Assembly (NCBI GenBank): GCA_029857875.1
Contig: JAOUGB010000135.1
Location: forward strand, 1-6,691
Source: Desulfobacteraceae bacterium
Lineage (GTDB): Bacteria > Desulfobacterota > Desulfobacteria > Desulfobacterales > UBA11574
Direction: 5' to 3'
Length of the DNA: 6,691 bases
Every line of letters begins with the position of its first letter. Position 1 is the first letter of the stretch. The notes below the pieces were generated by a model. The model saw only the letters and a program-made list of their open reading frames with translations, ran no database searches and was not told where the DNA came from. This document shows, piece after piece, positions 1-6,691 of this stretch. Made by a program: the position numbers and the translations under genes.

Positions 1-1
1 T

Positions 2-565
2 TGCGGATCAATAGAAAGCCGGATTAAATTTCCTTTGGAATGTTTAAAACGTGTTAAAGATGTTGTAGGAGATTTTCCAGTTGGGTATCGGTTTTTGGCT
101 GATGAATGGCTGCCAGATGGGCTTCACATAAAGGAATCTGCTGTTTTAGCTAAAAGCTTGGAGAAGGAGGGCATAGCCTATATATCAACAATGGGTGGAA
201 CGTATGAATCATTTTTTTTGCCGGAAGTCATTAAGAAATCCAAAAAACCAGGCTACATGGTTTCTTTAGCTGCCGCCATTAAAAAGAAAATAACAGTTCC
301 AGTCATTGCCGCAGGACGAATATCAACCCCTGAACGGGCCGAGTCCATTCTAACGAACAAAAAAGCAGATCTAATAGGATTGGCTCGTATGTTGTGGGTT
401 GATCCCGAATGGCCGAAGAAGGCCTGGAAAGGAAATGACCGATCAATTCTGAAATGCAGTCCCAAATGCGACGCCTGTTTGCAACTGGTAATGCAGGGTA
501 AACCCGCCTATTGTCCAAAATGGAGTAAAGAAAAACGCGCTGTGTATCGTAAGTTGTTTCAATAG
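2..565 (+). CDS. NADH:flavin oxidoreductase / Old Yellow Enzyme family, C-terminal part (5' end outside window)
   Basis: This is the last 187 residues of an FMN-dependent TIM-barrel oxidoreductase of the Old Yellow Enzyme / 2,4-dienoyl-CoA reductase group. The reading frame is open from base 2, and the first residues (CGSIESRIKFPLE) match the family's GGSxENRxRFxLE segment, so the gene starts upstream; the TTG at 35 lies inside this conserved segment and is not a start. Further family marks are FPVGYRFLADEW (residues 26-37), the FMN-phosphate region VIAAGRISTPERAE, and DLIGLARMLWVDPEWPKKA. Near the C-terminus four cysteines (fragment residues 152, 156, 159, 171) resemble the 4Fe-4S site of dienoyl-CoA reductases, but with spacing C-x3-C-x2-C-x11-C. 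The protein ends 16 residues after the last cysteine, so it lacks the C-terminal FAD/NAD(P)H domain of FadH-type enzymes and probably receives electrons from a partner. The substrate is unknown, possibly an enoyl-CoA or enone (inference). It is AT-richer than the next gene. Confidence 0.88.
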   Translation, partial: CGSIESRIKFPLECLKRVKDVVGDFPVGYRFLADEWLPDGLHIKESAVLAKSLEKEGIAYISTMGGTYESFFLPEVIKKSKKPGYMVSLAAAIKKKITVPVIAAGRISTPERAESILTNKKADLIGLARMLWVDPEWPKKAWKGNDRSILKCSPKCDACLQLVMQGKPAYCPKWSKEKRAVYRKLFQ

Positions 566-575
566 GAATATAATG

Positions 576-604
576 TGGAGATTCATGCCTTTTCGGAACC
601 TCCA
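576..604 (+). terminator. Possible hairpin downstream of the flavin oxidoreductase gene
   Basis: Bases 576-584 (TGGAGATTC) can pair with 596-604 (GAACCTCCA) with one mismatch, leaving an 11-base loop. It begins 10 bases after the TAG stop, where a terminator would be expected. No T-run follows, so it is not a standard intrinsic terminator and could be chance. Confidence 0.25.
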
Positions 605-655
605 ATGAGGTAAGTGCTATCGTTTAAAAATTCATAATTGGTCGAAACTAATAAA

Positions 656-800
656 TAGTGCCCGAACGAAAACTAGGATTTTTCGTTAAGATCAAGGAAG
701 ATGAAAATTTTAACCACAGGAATACGGGTAGTATTTCGAGGATTAAAATTTGAGTCTGACGCAGATATTGGCGGAAAAGACCGTTTTCGTTAAGGCACTA
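656..800. repeat. 145-base palindromic, MITE-like element flanked by TA
   Basis: The outer 18 bases at 656-673 (TAGTGCCCGAACGAAAAC) match the reverse complement of 783-800 at 16 of 18 positions. Symmetry continues inward: 679-693 pairs with the middle of the right arm at about 11 of 15 positions, and 705-725 pairs with 731-751 at 16 of 21, including nine consecutive AT-rich pairs. The centre is AATAC-GGGTA-GTATT, with the axis at base 728. A second nested hairpin uses AACGAAAA (665-672) and TTTTCGTT (680-687), and TTTTCGTTAAG occurs both there and at 784-794. Excluding the terminal TA dinucleotides, the unit is 141 bases flanked by TA on both sides, which would fit a non-autonomous element mobilised by an IS630/Tc1-type transposase (inference). 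No coding frame is evident inside. Transcribed RNA could fold into one long hairpin and might act as a bidirectional terminator. Confidence 0.7.
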
Positions 801-920
801 ACTGTATTATGTGCCGGTGTTCATTTGACTGCCACGCACCGCCGGAACTTTTGAGACCTTCGCAAACGACCCCACAGGGTCATTACCATGAAAAATTCAA
901 GCCCGCATCACAACGTGCAA

Positions 921-925
921 GGAGG
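921..925 (+). promoter_or_regulatory. Strong ribosome binding site that fixes a TTG start
   Basis: GGAGG lies five bases upstream of TTG at 931. An in-frame TAA occupies 928-930 directly before that TTG, and the first internal ATG falls after the Rossmann glycine motif. Together these almost force initiation at the TTG. Confidence 0.8.
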
Positions 926-930
926 ATTAA

Positions 931-2472
931 TTGGATCATTCAAAACCGGTTCTGATTACCGGAGCCACCGGCTACGTCGGCGCGCGCCTGATCTCGCGAT
1001 TGCTGATGACCGGATATCGCGTAAGGGCTATGGGAAGATCCCTGGCCAAAATGAAGTCACGGTCCTGGGGGAATCACCCCATGATCGAGCTGGCTGAAGC
1101 GGATATTCTGGACCTGCCGTCCCTTGAGCGAGCGGCCAGGGGCTGCGGGACGGTGTTTTACCTGGTGCATTCCATGATTGTACAGAAGAAGGGATTCGCG
1201 GATGCCGACCGCACGTCGGCCCGAAATATGGTAGCGGCAGCAGTGACCCAAGGCGTGGAGAGAATCATCTATTTAGGGGGGCTCGGTGATGTTAACCATC
1301 CCGACATGAGCGAGCATCTGCGCTCGCGCCACGAGGTCGGCGATATTCTCCAGTCCGGTCCGGTACCCGCTACCGTGCTTAGGGCCGCCATGATCCTGGG
1401 ATCCGGCAGCGCTTCTTTTGAAATGCTGCGCTATTTGGTCGAACGCCTGCCGGTGATGTTAACGCCCCGTTGGGTTCACACCCTCTGCCAGCCCATTTCG
1501 ATTACCAGTGTACTGCATTATCTCCAGGGGTGTCTCGAACACGATGAAACCACCGGCCAATCCTTTGACATCGGCGATCTGGATGTATTGACCTATAAAG
1601 AAATTATCGATAGCTACGCTCAAGAGGCCGGCTTGCGCAAACGCTTGATTATCCCGGTTCCCCTGCTGACCCCCAAACTAAGCTCTTATTGGATTCATTT
1701 GATTACGCCGGTTCCGGCTTCCATTGCCAGGCCCTTGGCCCAGGGTTTGAGTATTCCGGTTATTTGCAAGGACAATCGCATACGGTCCATCATCCCGCAT
1801 ACGCCGTTAAGCTGCCGTGAAGCCATTCGAATCGCTTTGGAACATATTAAAAACCAGCAGGTGGAAACCTGTTGGACCGATGCCGGATGCCTGCTTCCTC
1901 CGGAATGGGCCTATTGCGGTGATGCGCAGTACACCGGTGGAACCGTTTTGGAATGCGGCTATCGAATCCGGATAAAAGGGACGCCCCAAGAGATCTGGAC
2001 GCCCATCCAAAACATCGGCGGAGAAACCGGTTGGTATTTCGGTAAAGCACTGTGGAAACTTCGCGGAGATTTGGACAGACTGATCGGCGGCTTCGGTCTG
2101 CGCCGGGGGAGACGGCATCCCACCGAGTTGCGGGTCGGAGATGCCATTGATTTTTGGCGTGTTTTGGAAGTGGAGCATGAACGGCGGTTGGTTTTATTTG
2201 CTGAAATGAAAGTGCCGGGGGAGGCATTGCTTGAATTTCGAATAACACCCCAAGCTGACGGCTCTAGCGAACTCGAGCTACTTTCCCGCTTTTTGCCCCG
2301 AGGACTTGGGGGCTTTCTCTACTGGTATGCCTTTTATCCGTTTCATGAGTGGATTTTTGGCGGCATGCTTCGAGCCCTTGCCGGAGCCACCGGCAAGTCC
2401 ATGGTTCGCGGTCCCGAACGATTTACGCCCAGATTGCCGGATAGTTGCGAACTCCCGCAGCAAAAAACGTGA
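931..2472 (+). CDS. SDR-family (NmrA-like) NAD(P)-binding protein with C-terminal DUF2867 domain
   Basis: This is a complete protein of 513 residues in the YbjT-like group of atypical short-chain dehydrogenases. Residues 7-20 (VLITGATGYVGARL) are a Rossmann dinucleotide-binding loop with GxxGxxG at 11-17. Typical group motifs follow: FYLVHSM (76-82), RIIYLGGLGD (111-120), SEHLRSRHEVG (127-137), GSGSASFEMLRYLVERLPVMLTPRWV (157-182) and SSYWIHLITPVPASIARPL (251-269). The segment from about residue 345 to 490 (IWTPIQNIGGETGWYFGKALWKLRG, then FWRVLEVEHERRLVLFAEMKVPG) fits the DUF2867 domain, which has a START/SRPBCC-like character. The classical catalytic YxxxK is not evident, as is usual for NmrA-like members, so binding or sensing of NAD(P)H, or a quinone- or lipid-related reaction, is possible; the substrate is unknown. 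No signal peptide is seen. The gene is much GC-richer than both flanks (40 of 60 bases at 961-1020, against 20 of 60 at 181-240), which may point to a different origin or stronger codon selection. Confidence 0.9.
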   Translation: MDHSKPVLITGATGYVGARLISRLLMTGYRVRAMGRSLAKMKSRSWGNHPMIELAEADILDLPSLERAARGCGTVFYLVHSMIVQKKGFADADRTSARNMVAAAVTQGVERIIYLGGLGDVNHPDMSEHLRSRHEVGDILQSGPVPATVLRAAMILGSGSASFEMLRYLVERLPVMLTPRWVHTLCQPISITSVLHYLQGCLEHDETTGQSFDIGDLDVLTYKEIIDSYAQEAGLRKRLIIPVPLLTPKLSSYWIHLITPVPASIARPLAQGLSIPVICKDNRIRSIIPHTPLSCREAIRIALEHIKNQQVETCWTDAGCLLPPEWAYCGDAQYTGGTVLECGYRIRIKGTPQEIWTPIQNIGGETGWYFGKALWKLRGDLDRLIGGFGLRRGRRHPTELRVGDAIDFWRVLEVEHERRLVLFAEMKVPGEALLEFRITPQADGSSELELLSRFLPRGLGGFLYWYAFYPFHEWIFGGMLRALAGATGKSMVRGPERFTPRLPDSCELPQQKT

Positions 2473-2543
2473 CTCAAACAAGCAATTAAAACCCAATATC
2501 CATTCAGAGCACAGATTCCATTTTCTTTACTCTTTTGAGCTAA

Positions 2544-2741
2544 TATTTTCGCTTTCAGATCTTTTTAGGGGAAACCGGTCGAATCATAACTGGTTATATC
2601 AATCGCACAGCAAATACGAACGGGACTCCTCGTATAATGGGTGGAAAAGAATTAAAGAAATGGTTCCAAACTAATTTCAATATTGATGATGTCGTCTATG
2701 TTAAGATCTTGTCTCCGGTATCATTAAAATTATTATTTTAG
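2544..2741 (+). pseudogene. C-terminal remnant of an unidentified protein gene
   Basis: The frame is open from just after a TAA at 2541-2543 to TAG at 2739-2741, about 65 codons. The peptide looks like real protein: around GETGRIITGYINRT, GTPRIMGGKELKKWFQ and FNIDDVVYVKILSPVSLKL. It has no usable start with a ribosome binding site at its beginning; the only in-frame ATG is internal, at 2637. The final NIDDVVYVKILSP..LKL pattern recalls the last strands of B3-like or AbrB-like barrel domains found at the ends of some restriction enzymes and DNA-binding proteins, but I do not recognise the family with certainty. The likeliest reading is the leftover 3' end of a deleted gene, whose upstream part was lost when the segment carrying the SDR gene became joined here. 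A short intact gene starting at 2637 is less likely. Confidence 0.45.
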
Positions 2742-3022
2742 ATGGTTAGGCTGACTCAGTCAGACATATCGCAGGTTTTTGAGGTGGAGGATATTTTCAC
2801 CTTATGGATGGATACCTGAAAATTTGTCAGGATGGAACGAGATTATACAAGATGTTGTATTGACGGAATGACCAGATTTTCATTAAAATATTGAAGCTTA
2901 GTGATAGATAGGTTATGAATATCACATAGGCTTGGAATCATTAGATATCTGAACTTTTTGCAAGTTATCACGAAAATTTTTAACAAAAACATCCGACCTT
3001 AAATATGATGAATTCCATTTAG

Positions 3023-3051
3023 TTGATATAAATCCCTAAGTCAGATATACA
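3023..3051 (+). promoter_or_regulatory. Candidate sigma-70-type promoter for the cyclase gene
   Basis: TTGATA at 3023-3028 and TATACA at 3046-3051 are separated by 17 bases. The -35 matches consensus at five of six positions; the -10 matches only at its first four and lacks the conserved final T. It would give a leader of about 70 bases before the ATG at 3129. In such AT-rich DNA a match of this quality can occur by chance. Confidence 0.25.
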
Positions 3052-3115
3052 AATTTTAACCGATCTAAATTATATCCCTTTATTTTTATTACAGTCTTGT
3101 CCATAAAATTTTAGT

Positions 3116-3120
3116 GAGGG
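3116..3120 (+). promoter_or_regulatory. Ribosome binding site of the cyclase gene
   Basis: GAGGG is followed by eight bases and then ATG at 3129. It supports this start, which also places the zinc-ribbon cysteines at the very N-terminus, as is usual for this protein type. Confidence 0.7.
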
Positions 3121-3128
3121 CATAAAAG

Positions 3129-5861
3129 ATGAAATGCCCAAAGTGTCAGACTGACAATCCAGATGGTGCCAAGTTCTGTAATGAATGCGCCTATGACCTG
3201 AAAAAGATCACTGATCTCCCTTCTGAAAGATTTTCCCATCCACAATCCTACACTCCAAAATTCCTTGTTGATAAAATTCTTGCCCATAAAAGCGCCGTTG
3301 AAGGTGAAAGAAAGCAAGTGACCGTGTTCTTTGCGGACGTGGCTGGTTTTACTTCATTCTCTGAAAAGCTCGATCCCGAACAAGTCCACCGGATCATGGA
3401 TGGGGCTTTTAGGATCATGATGAATGAGATCCATGAATATGAAGGTAACATTAACCAGTTCACCGGAGATGGCGTTATGGCTCTGTTTGGTGCACCGGTT
3501 GCCCATGAAGACCATGCTCAGCGTGCCTGTCATGCTGCTTTAACCATTCAAAAAGCCATGGTTGAATACAGCAAGGAGGTCAAAAAGGACCTTGGAGTAA
3601 ACTTCAAGATGCGGGCAGGTCTCAACACGGGTCCGGTAGTGGTCGGTTCTATCGGGGATGATTTGAGGATGGATTACACGGCCGTCGGAGATACAGTTAA
3701 CCTGGCCTCCAGGATGGAGAGTACTGCCAGGCCGGGAACTGTTTTGGTTTCCAACAATACCTACAATCGCGCCAAGCAACACTTTAAATTTACGTCTCTG
3801 GGAAAGGTTAAGGTTAAGGGTAAAGAAACACCTCTGAATGTATATGAGCTTGTTGATAAGATTGAAAGGCCAAAATCAGGCCTTGACCGGCAAATATTAT
3901 CCGAGATGGTGGGCAGAGAAAAAGAGCTCAACAAGTTGGAAACTCAAGTTCTGAAAGCCGTCAACGGCGAAGGTTCAGTTGTAAACATTATCGGCGAGGC
4001 AGGCATAGGCAAGTCACGACTTGTGGCTGAATTGAAAAATAGAGAAATAATGAAGCAAGTAACCCTTCTTGAAGGAAGGGCAATTTCAATGGGCAGAAAT
4101 TTAAGCTTCCACCCGGTTATTGACCTTTTGAAGGAATGGGCTCGAATAATAGAAGATGACAGTGAGGCAGCTGCGCTCAGTAAGCTGGAGACTGCTATCC
4201 GGCAGGTGTACCCGGAAGAAATGCAAGAGGTGCTCCCTTTTGTTGCAACCCTCATGGGAATGAAGCTTTCCGGCAGATATGAAGAAAGGGTTAAAGGTAT
4301 TGAGGGTGAGGCTCTGGAGAAACTTATCCTGAAAAGTGTACGGGAGCTTTTAATCAAGGCAACTGAGCTGAGACCGCTGGTAATTGTGATAGAAGATCTT
4401 CACTGGGCTGATATGAGTTCTATTGAGCTTATGGAGTCGCTGCTGCGTCCGGCAGAAAAACAAAGGATTATTTTTGTCAATGTGTTTCGACCCGGCCACA
4501 AGGAGACAAGTGCTCGGATCGTTGAAACCATAAAAGAGAAGCTCCCTAACTATTATGTCGAAATCGTGCTTCAACCGTTGGATGAAAGAATGAGTGAAGC
4601 ACTAATCAACAACATGCTAAACATCAGGGGGCTTCAGCTATTTGTTATCGATCAGATCGTTGAGCGAGCCGGTGGCAACCCATTTTTCATTGAAGAGGTG
4701 GTGCGTTCATTTATTGATGAGGGAGCGGTCGTTGTCAGAGACGGAGCATTTGAAGTGACGGAGAAGATCAACTCCATGGTGATTCCCCACACCATCAACG
4801 ATGTGCTCATGGCCAGAATCGACCGGCTCGAAGAGAAGACGCGTATTCTTGTGAAGGTCGCATCGGTGATCGGCAGGAGCTTTTTCTACCGGATTCTTCA
4901 AAAAGTAGCCAAGACGGTTGAGGATATAGACAACAGATTGTCCTACTTGAAAGAGATACAGCTTATCCTGGACCGCAGGAGAATGGAGGAGATAGAGTAT
5001 CTGTTCAAGCACGCTCTTGCCCAAGAGGCTCCATATGAGTCGATTCTCGTGCAGAAGCGCAAAGAGCTTCATCTGAATGTTGCGGATTCTATCGAGAAGG
5101 TTTTCCAAGAAAAACTGCACGAGTTTTACGGCATGCTTGCATACCATTACAGCCAGGGTGAGGATCTCGATAAAGCGGAAGAATACATGATAAAAGCCGG
5201 TGAAGAGGCATTGCGTTCCTCGGCATCCCGTGAAGCCTTAAACTATTATCAGGAGGCTTTAAGCTTATATCTCAATAAGCATGGAGAAACTGCCGATCCT
5301 GAAAAACTTAAGATGTTGGAAAAAAACATTGCCCTCGCTTTTTTCAATAAAGGTGAATATGAAAGTGCTTTGACATATTTTGACCGTGTTTTAAAACGCT
5401 GGGGTGTAAAACCTTCGCAAAATAAGATCTTTGTATTGATAAAACTCGTATTTGATCTGCTCAAAGTTATCCCGAATCTATATTTTCCGTCAAAAAAATC
5501 AAAGAAGATACCGGACAATCGAGATAATGAAATATTTAATCTGAGTTATAAAAAGCTTCAAACTTTGACCTTTGTAAATGCAATGAGAAAGTTAACCGAG
5601 GGGGTTGGGACAGTCAAAAAGAGTTTAGGATTCGATTTAAGAAAGATTGAAAATGGATACAATTGGCCTTTAACAGGCAGTGCCCAGTTTTCATATACCG
5701 GCTTTTCATTTAGTTTAAGCAACAGGTTTTTGGAGTATGCTGAAAGTGTTGTTGATAAAAAGAACATAAAAGAACTTCTTGCTTTCAACTTTTATAAATT
5801 AATACAAACTGTTTTTCTGGAAAATGGGACGATATTCAGGATTATGACGAATCTTTGTTAG
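3129..5861 (+). CDS. Zinc-ribbon / class III adenylate-guanylate cyclase / AAA-type ATPase / TPR signalling protein (frame broken near its 3' part)
   Basis: This is a multidomain cytoplasmic signalling protein predicted to make a cyclic nucleotide from ATP or GTP. Residues 3-20 form a zinc ribbon (C3, C6, C17, C20). The class III cyclase domain spans about 60-242: metal-binding Asp at D70 in FFADVAGFT and D114 in FTGDGVMALFG, and transition-state residues N191 and R195 in GDTVNLASRME. The base-specificity positions hold Q110 and T184 instead of the usual Lys and Asp. An AAA/STAND-like ATPase follows, with Walker A GEAGIGKS at 289-296 and Walker B LVIVIEDLHWAD at 417-428, then a GGNPFFIEE motif and a winged-helix-like segment (HTINDVLMARIDRLEEKTR). 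Helical TPR-like repeats start near residue 670 (YHYSQGEDLDKAEEYMIKAGEEALR). There are no membrane segments. The last residues before the TAG (about TIFRIMTNLC) are out-of-frame reading: true coding leaves this frame near base 5821, at about residue 898. The corrected protein exceeds 1,188 residues. The gene stands alone, with a long spacer upstream. Confidence 0.9.
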   Translation: MKCPKCQTDNPDGAKFCNECAYDLKKITDLPSERFSHPQSYTPKFLVDKILAHKSAVEGERKQVTVFFADVAGFTSFSEKLDPEQVHRIMDGAFRIMMNEIHEYEGNINQFTGDGVMALFGAPVAHEDHAQRACHAALTIQKAMVEYSKEVKKDLGVNFKMRAGLNTGPVVVGSIGDDLRMDYTAVGDTVNLASRMESTARPGTVLVSNNTYNRAKQHFKFTSLGKVKVKGKETPLNVYELVDKIERPKSGLDRQILSEMVGREKELNKLETQVLKAVNGEGSVVNIIGEAGIGKSRLVAELKNREIMKQVTLLEGRAISMGRNLSFHPVIDLLKEWARIIEDDSEAAALSKLETAIRQVYPEEMQEVLPFVATLMGMKLSGRYEERVKGIEGEALEKLILKSVRELLIKATELRPLVIVIEDLHWADMSSIELMESLLRPAEKQRIIFVNVFRPGHKETSARIVETIKEKLPNYYVEIVLQPLDERMSEALINNMLNIRGLQLFVIDQIVERAGGNPFFIEEVVRSFIDEGAVVVRDGAFEVTEKINSMVIPHTINDVLMARIDRLEEKTRILVKVASVIGRSFFYRILQKVAKTVEDIDNRLSYLKEIQLILDRRRMEEIEYLFKHALAQEAPYESILVQKRKELHLNVADSIEKVFQEKLHEFYGMLAYHYSQGEDLDKAEEYMIKAGEEALRSSASREALNYYQEALSLYLNKHGETADPEKLKMLEKNIALAFFNKGEYESALTYFDRVLKRWGVKPSQNKIFVLIKLVFDLLKVIPNLYFPSKKSKKIPDNRDNEIFNLSYKKLQTLTFVNAMRKLTEGVGTVKKSLGFDLRKIENGYNWPLTGSAQFSYTGFSFSLSNRFLEYAESVVDKKNIKELLAFNFYKLIQTVFLENGTIFRIMTNLC

Positions 5862-6691
5862 ATCAAAATTTAAAAATTGGTCAATTTTGGGAGGTGTCAA
5901 ACTATATAGTCATTTACTGTTTAGCAAAACTGGAGCAAGGCGAGTTCAAGGTTGTATACCCGTTAATAGATAAATTATCAACAATCGCTGACAGCTATGA
6001 ATATGAACCCTCAAGATCACACAAGTTCAATAGGAAAACACATTTGCTTATCCAATGCAGAAAGCTGTATGATGCTCAAAAATCGGCAGAGAAATTTGAA
6101 TTGTCTGTTGTTAAGATAGGCTTAGATCTATACCGAATTCATGCCCTTGGGTTAAAAACACAAATTCAAATTCTGCTAAAAGATCTTGCAGAAGCCGAAA
6201 AATCGTTAAATCAAGCAGAAGAATATTATAGAAAGCAAGCGATCGTCCCTCCTCTGTTTGCAGCAAGTTATCTTGTTGCAAAGTTTTCTCTTGATATTGA
6301 ACTGTTAGAAGAATCATTCCGTTCCAACAATAAATTAACTATTTCAAAACACAGGCAGAGTGCAGTTAAGAGCGGTAAAAATGTATTAATAAATTCTAAG
6401 AAATATGCACCCTATCGTACAGGAGTTTTTAAATTAATGGGGCTTTATTTCTGGCTTATCAACAAACAAAATAAGGCGGTTAAATGGTGGCAAAAAGCAA
6501 TAGAAGAGGGTGAAAGGCTTTCTGCACGTCCAGAGCTTGCCAGAACCTATATGGAAATCGGCAAACGATTTCTTGAAGAAAAGAGTAAATATAAAGAACT
6601 GAATGGAATCAGCGCCAAGGAATATCTGGGAAAGGCAAGGGAAATGTTTCAAGAGATGGACCTGCAGTGGGACCTGGATGAATTGGACAAG
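5825..6691 (+). pseudogene. Frameshifted continuation of the cyclase/ATPase protein: C-terminal TPR-like region, running off the window
   Basis: From 5825 the frame one base back is open without a stop to base 6691 and encodes about 289 residues that begin WDDIQDYDESLLDQNLKIGQFWEV. It is rich in helical, TPR-like segments such as LAEAEKSLNQAEEYYRKQA and KAVKWWQKAIEEGERLSARPELARTYMEIGKRFLEE. The end (EYLGKAREMFQEMDLQWDLDELDK) matches what I know as the conserved C-terminus of large cyclase/AAA/TPR proteins, so the stop is probably just beyond the window. There is no start codon with a ribosome binding site at the junction, so it is not a separate gene. Adding one A to the run at 5821-5824 restores a continuous protein (FLEKWDDIQDYDE). 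Whether the break is a sequencing or assembly error or a real mutation cannot be told from this sequence. Confidence 0.85.

Larger units (their letters stand above)
2742..3128. other. AT-rich spacer upstream of the cyclase gene; no supported gene
   Basis: Base composition is low in GC (18 of 60 at 2881-2940) and all frames are broken by frequent stops. Seen here are a 13-base near-perfect palindrome CTGACTCAGTCAG at 2751-2763, a short tryptophan-rich open stretch at 2755-2871 without a start codon, and a possible promoter near 3023-3051. I see no RNA gene, CRISPR array or insertion sequence. Confidence 0.5.

Noticed and set aside
868..881. GACCC-CACA-GGGTC hairpin upstream of the SDR gene
   Set aside because: It has only five base pairs, no T-run and no sign of an operator. 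It is too weak to call a terminator or regulatory site.
888..1097. 69-codon open frame starting with ATG upstream of the SDR gene
   Set aside because: It overlaps the SDR gene in another frame, has no clear ribosome binding site and gives a low-complexity, Arg/Ser-rich peptide typical of a shadow frame.
1807..2248. Long antisense open frames opposite the SDR gene
   Set aside because: They are antisense shadows of a well-supported, GC-rich coding region.
2306..2674. 122-codon open frame overlapping the end of the SDR gene
   Set aside because: Its first half is the SDR coding sequence in a wrong frame and its second half crosses the gene remnant out of frame. Nothing in it resembles a protein family.
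2742..2819. 25-codon ATG frame directly after the remnant's TAG stop
   Set aside because: There is no ribosome binding site, it is very short and it has no family resemblance.
4707..5147. 146-codon antisense open frame opposite the cyclase gene
   Set aside because: The sense strand encodes conserved ATPase and helical segments here, and the antisense peptide shows no recognisable motifs.
5811..5830. Programmed -1 ribosomal frameshift in the cyclase gene
   Set aside because: No canonical slippery heptamer is present, and the product of normal reading would be truncated in the middle of the TPR region. Loss of one A in a homopolymer explains it more simply.

Overview
The window comes from a bacterium, most likely an anaerobic member of the Desulfobacterota (sulfate reducers and relatives). 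This is an inference from gene types: an Old Yellow Enzyme-class flavoprotein with a cysteine cluster, a very large zinc-ribbon/cyclase/ATPase/TPR signalling protein, and long AT-rich spacers with a palindromic repeat. No rRNA, tRNA or other phylogenetic marker is present. All recognisable genes lie on the + strand, but the gaps between them are long (365 and 656 bases), so they are probably separate transcription units and not one operon.

Layout: (1) Bases 2-565 are the 3' end of an NADH:flavin oxidoreductase gene that begins before the window. (2) Bases 566-930 are a spacer with a 145-base, nearly fully palindromic, MITE-like element centred on base 728. (3) Bases 931-2472 encode a complete 513-residue protein: an atypical SDR (NmrA-like) Rossmann domain fused to a DUF2867 domain. 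It starts at a TTG behind a strong Shine-Dalgarno sequence and is clearly GC-richer than its surroundings. (4) Bases 2473-3128 are an AT-rich spacer that holds the C-terminal remnant of an unidentified protein gene (2544-2741) and little else. (5) From 3129 to the window end runs a class III nucleotide cyclase fused to an AAA/STAND-type ATPase and TPR-like repeats. Its frame is broken near base 5821 by an apparent loss of one A in an A-run. The continuation is open in the other frame to the last base and clearly belongs to the same protein.

Functional links: I see no evidence that the three genes work together. The flavoprotein and the SDR protein are likely metabolic or redox enzymes of unknown substrate, and the cyclase is a stand-alone signalling protein. 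I do not see a convincing new multi-gene system. The points most worth following are the palindromic element, the decayed gene fragment, the cyclase frameshift and the substitutions at the cyclase's base-specificity positions.
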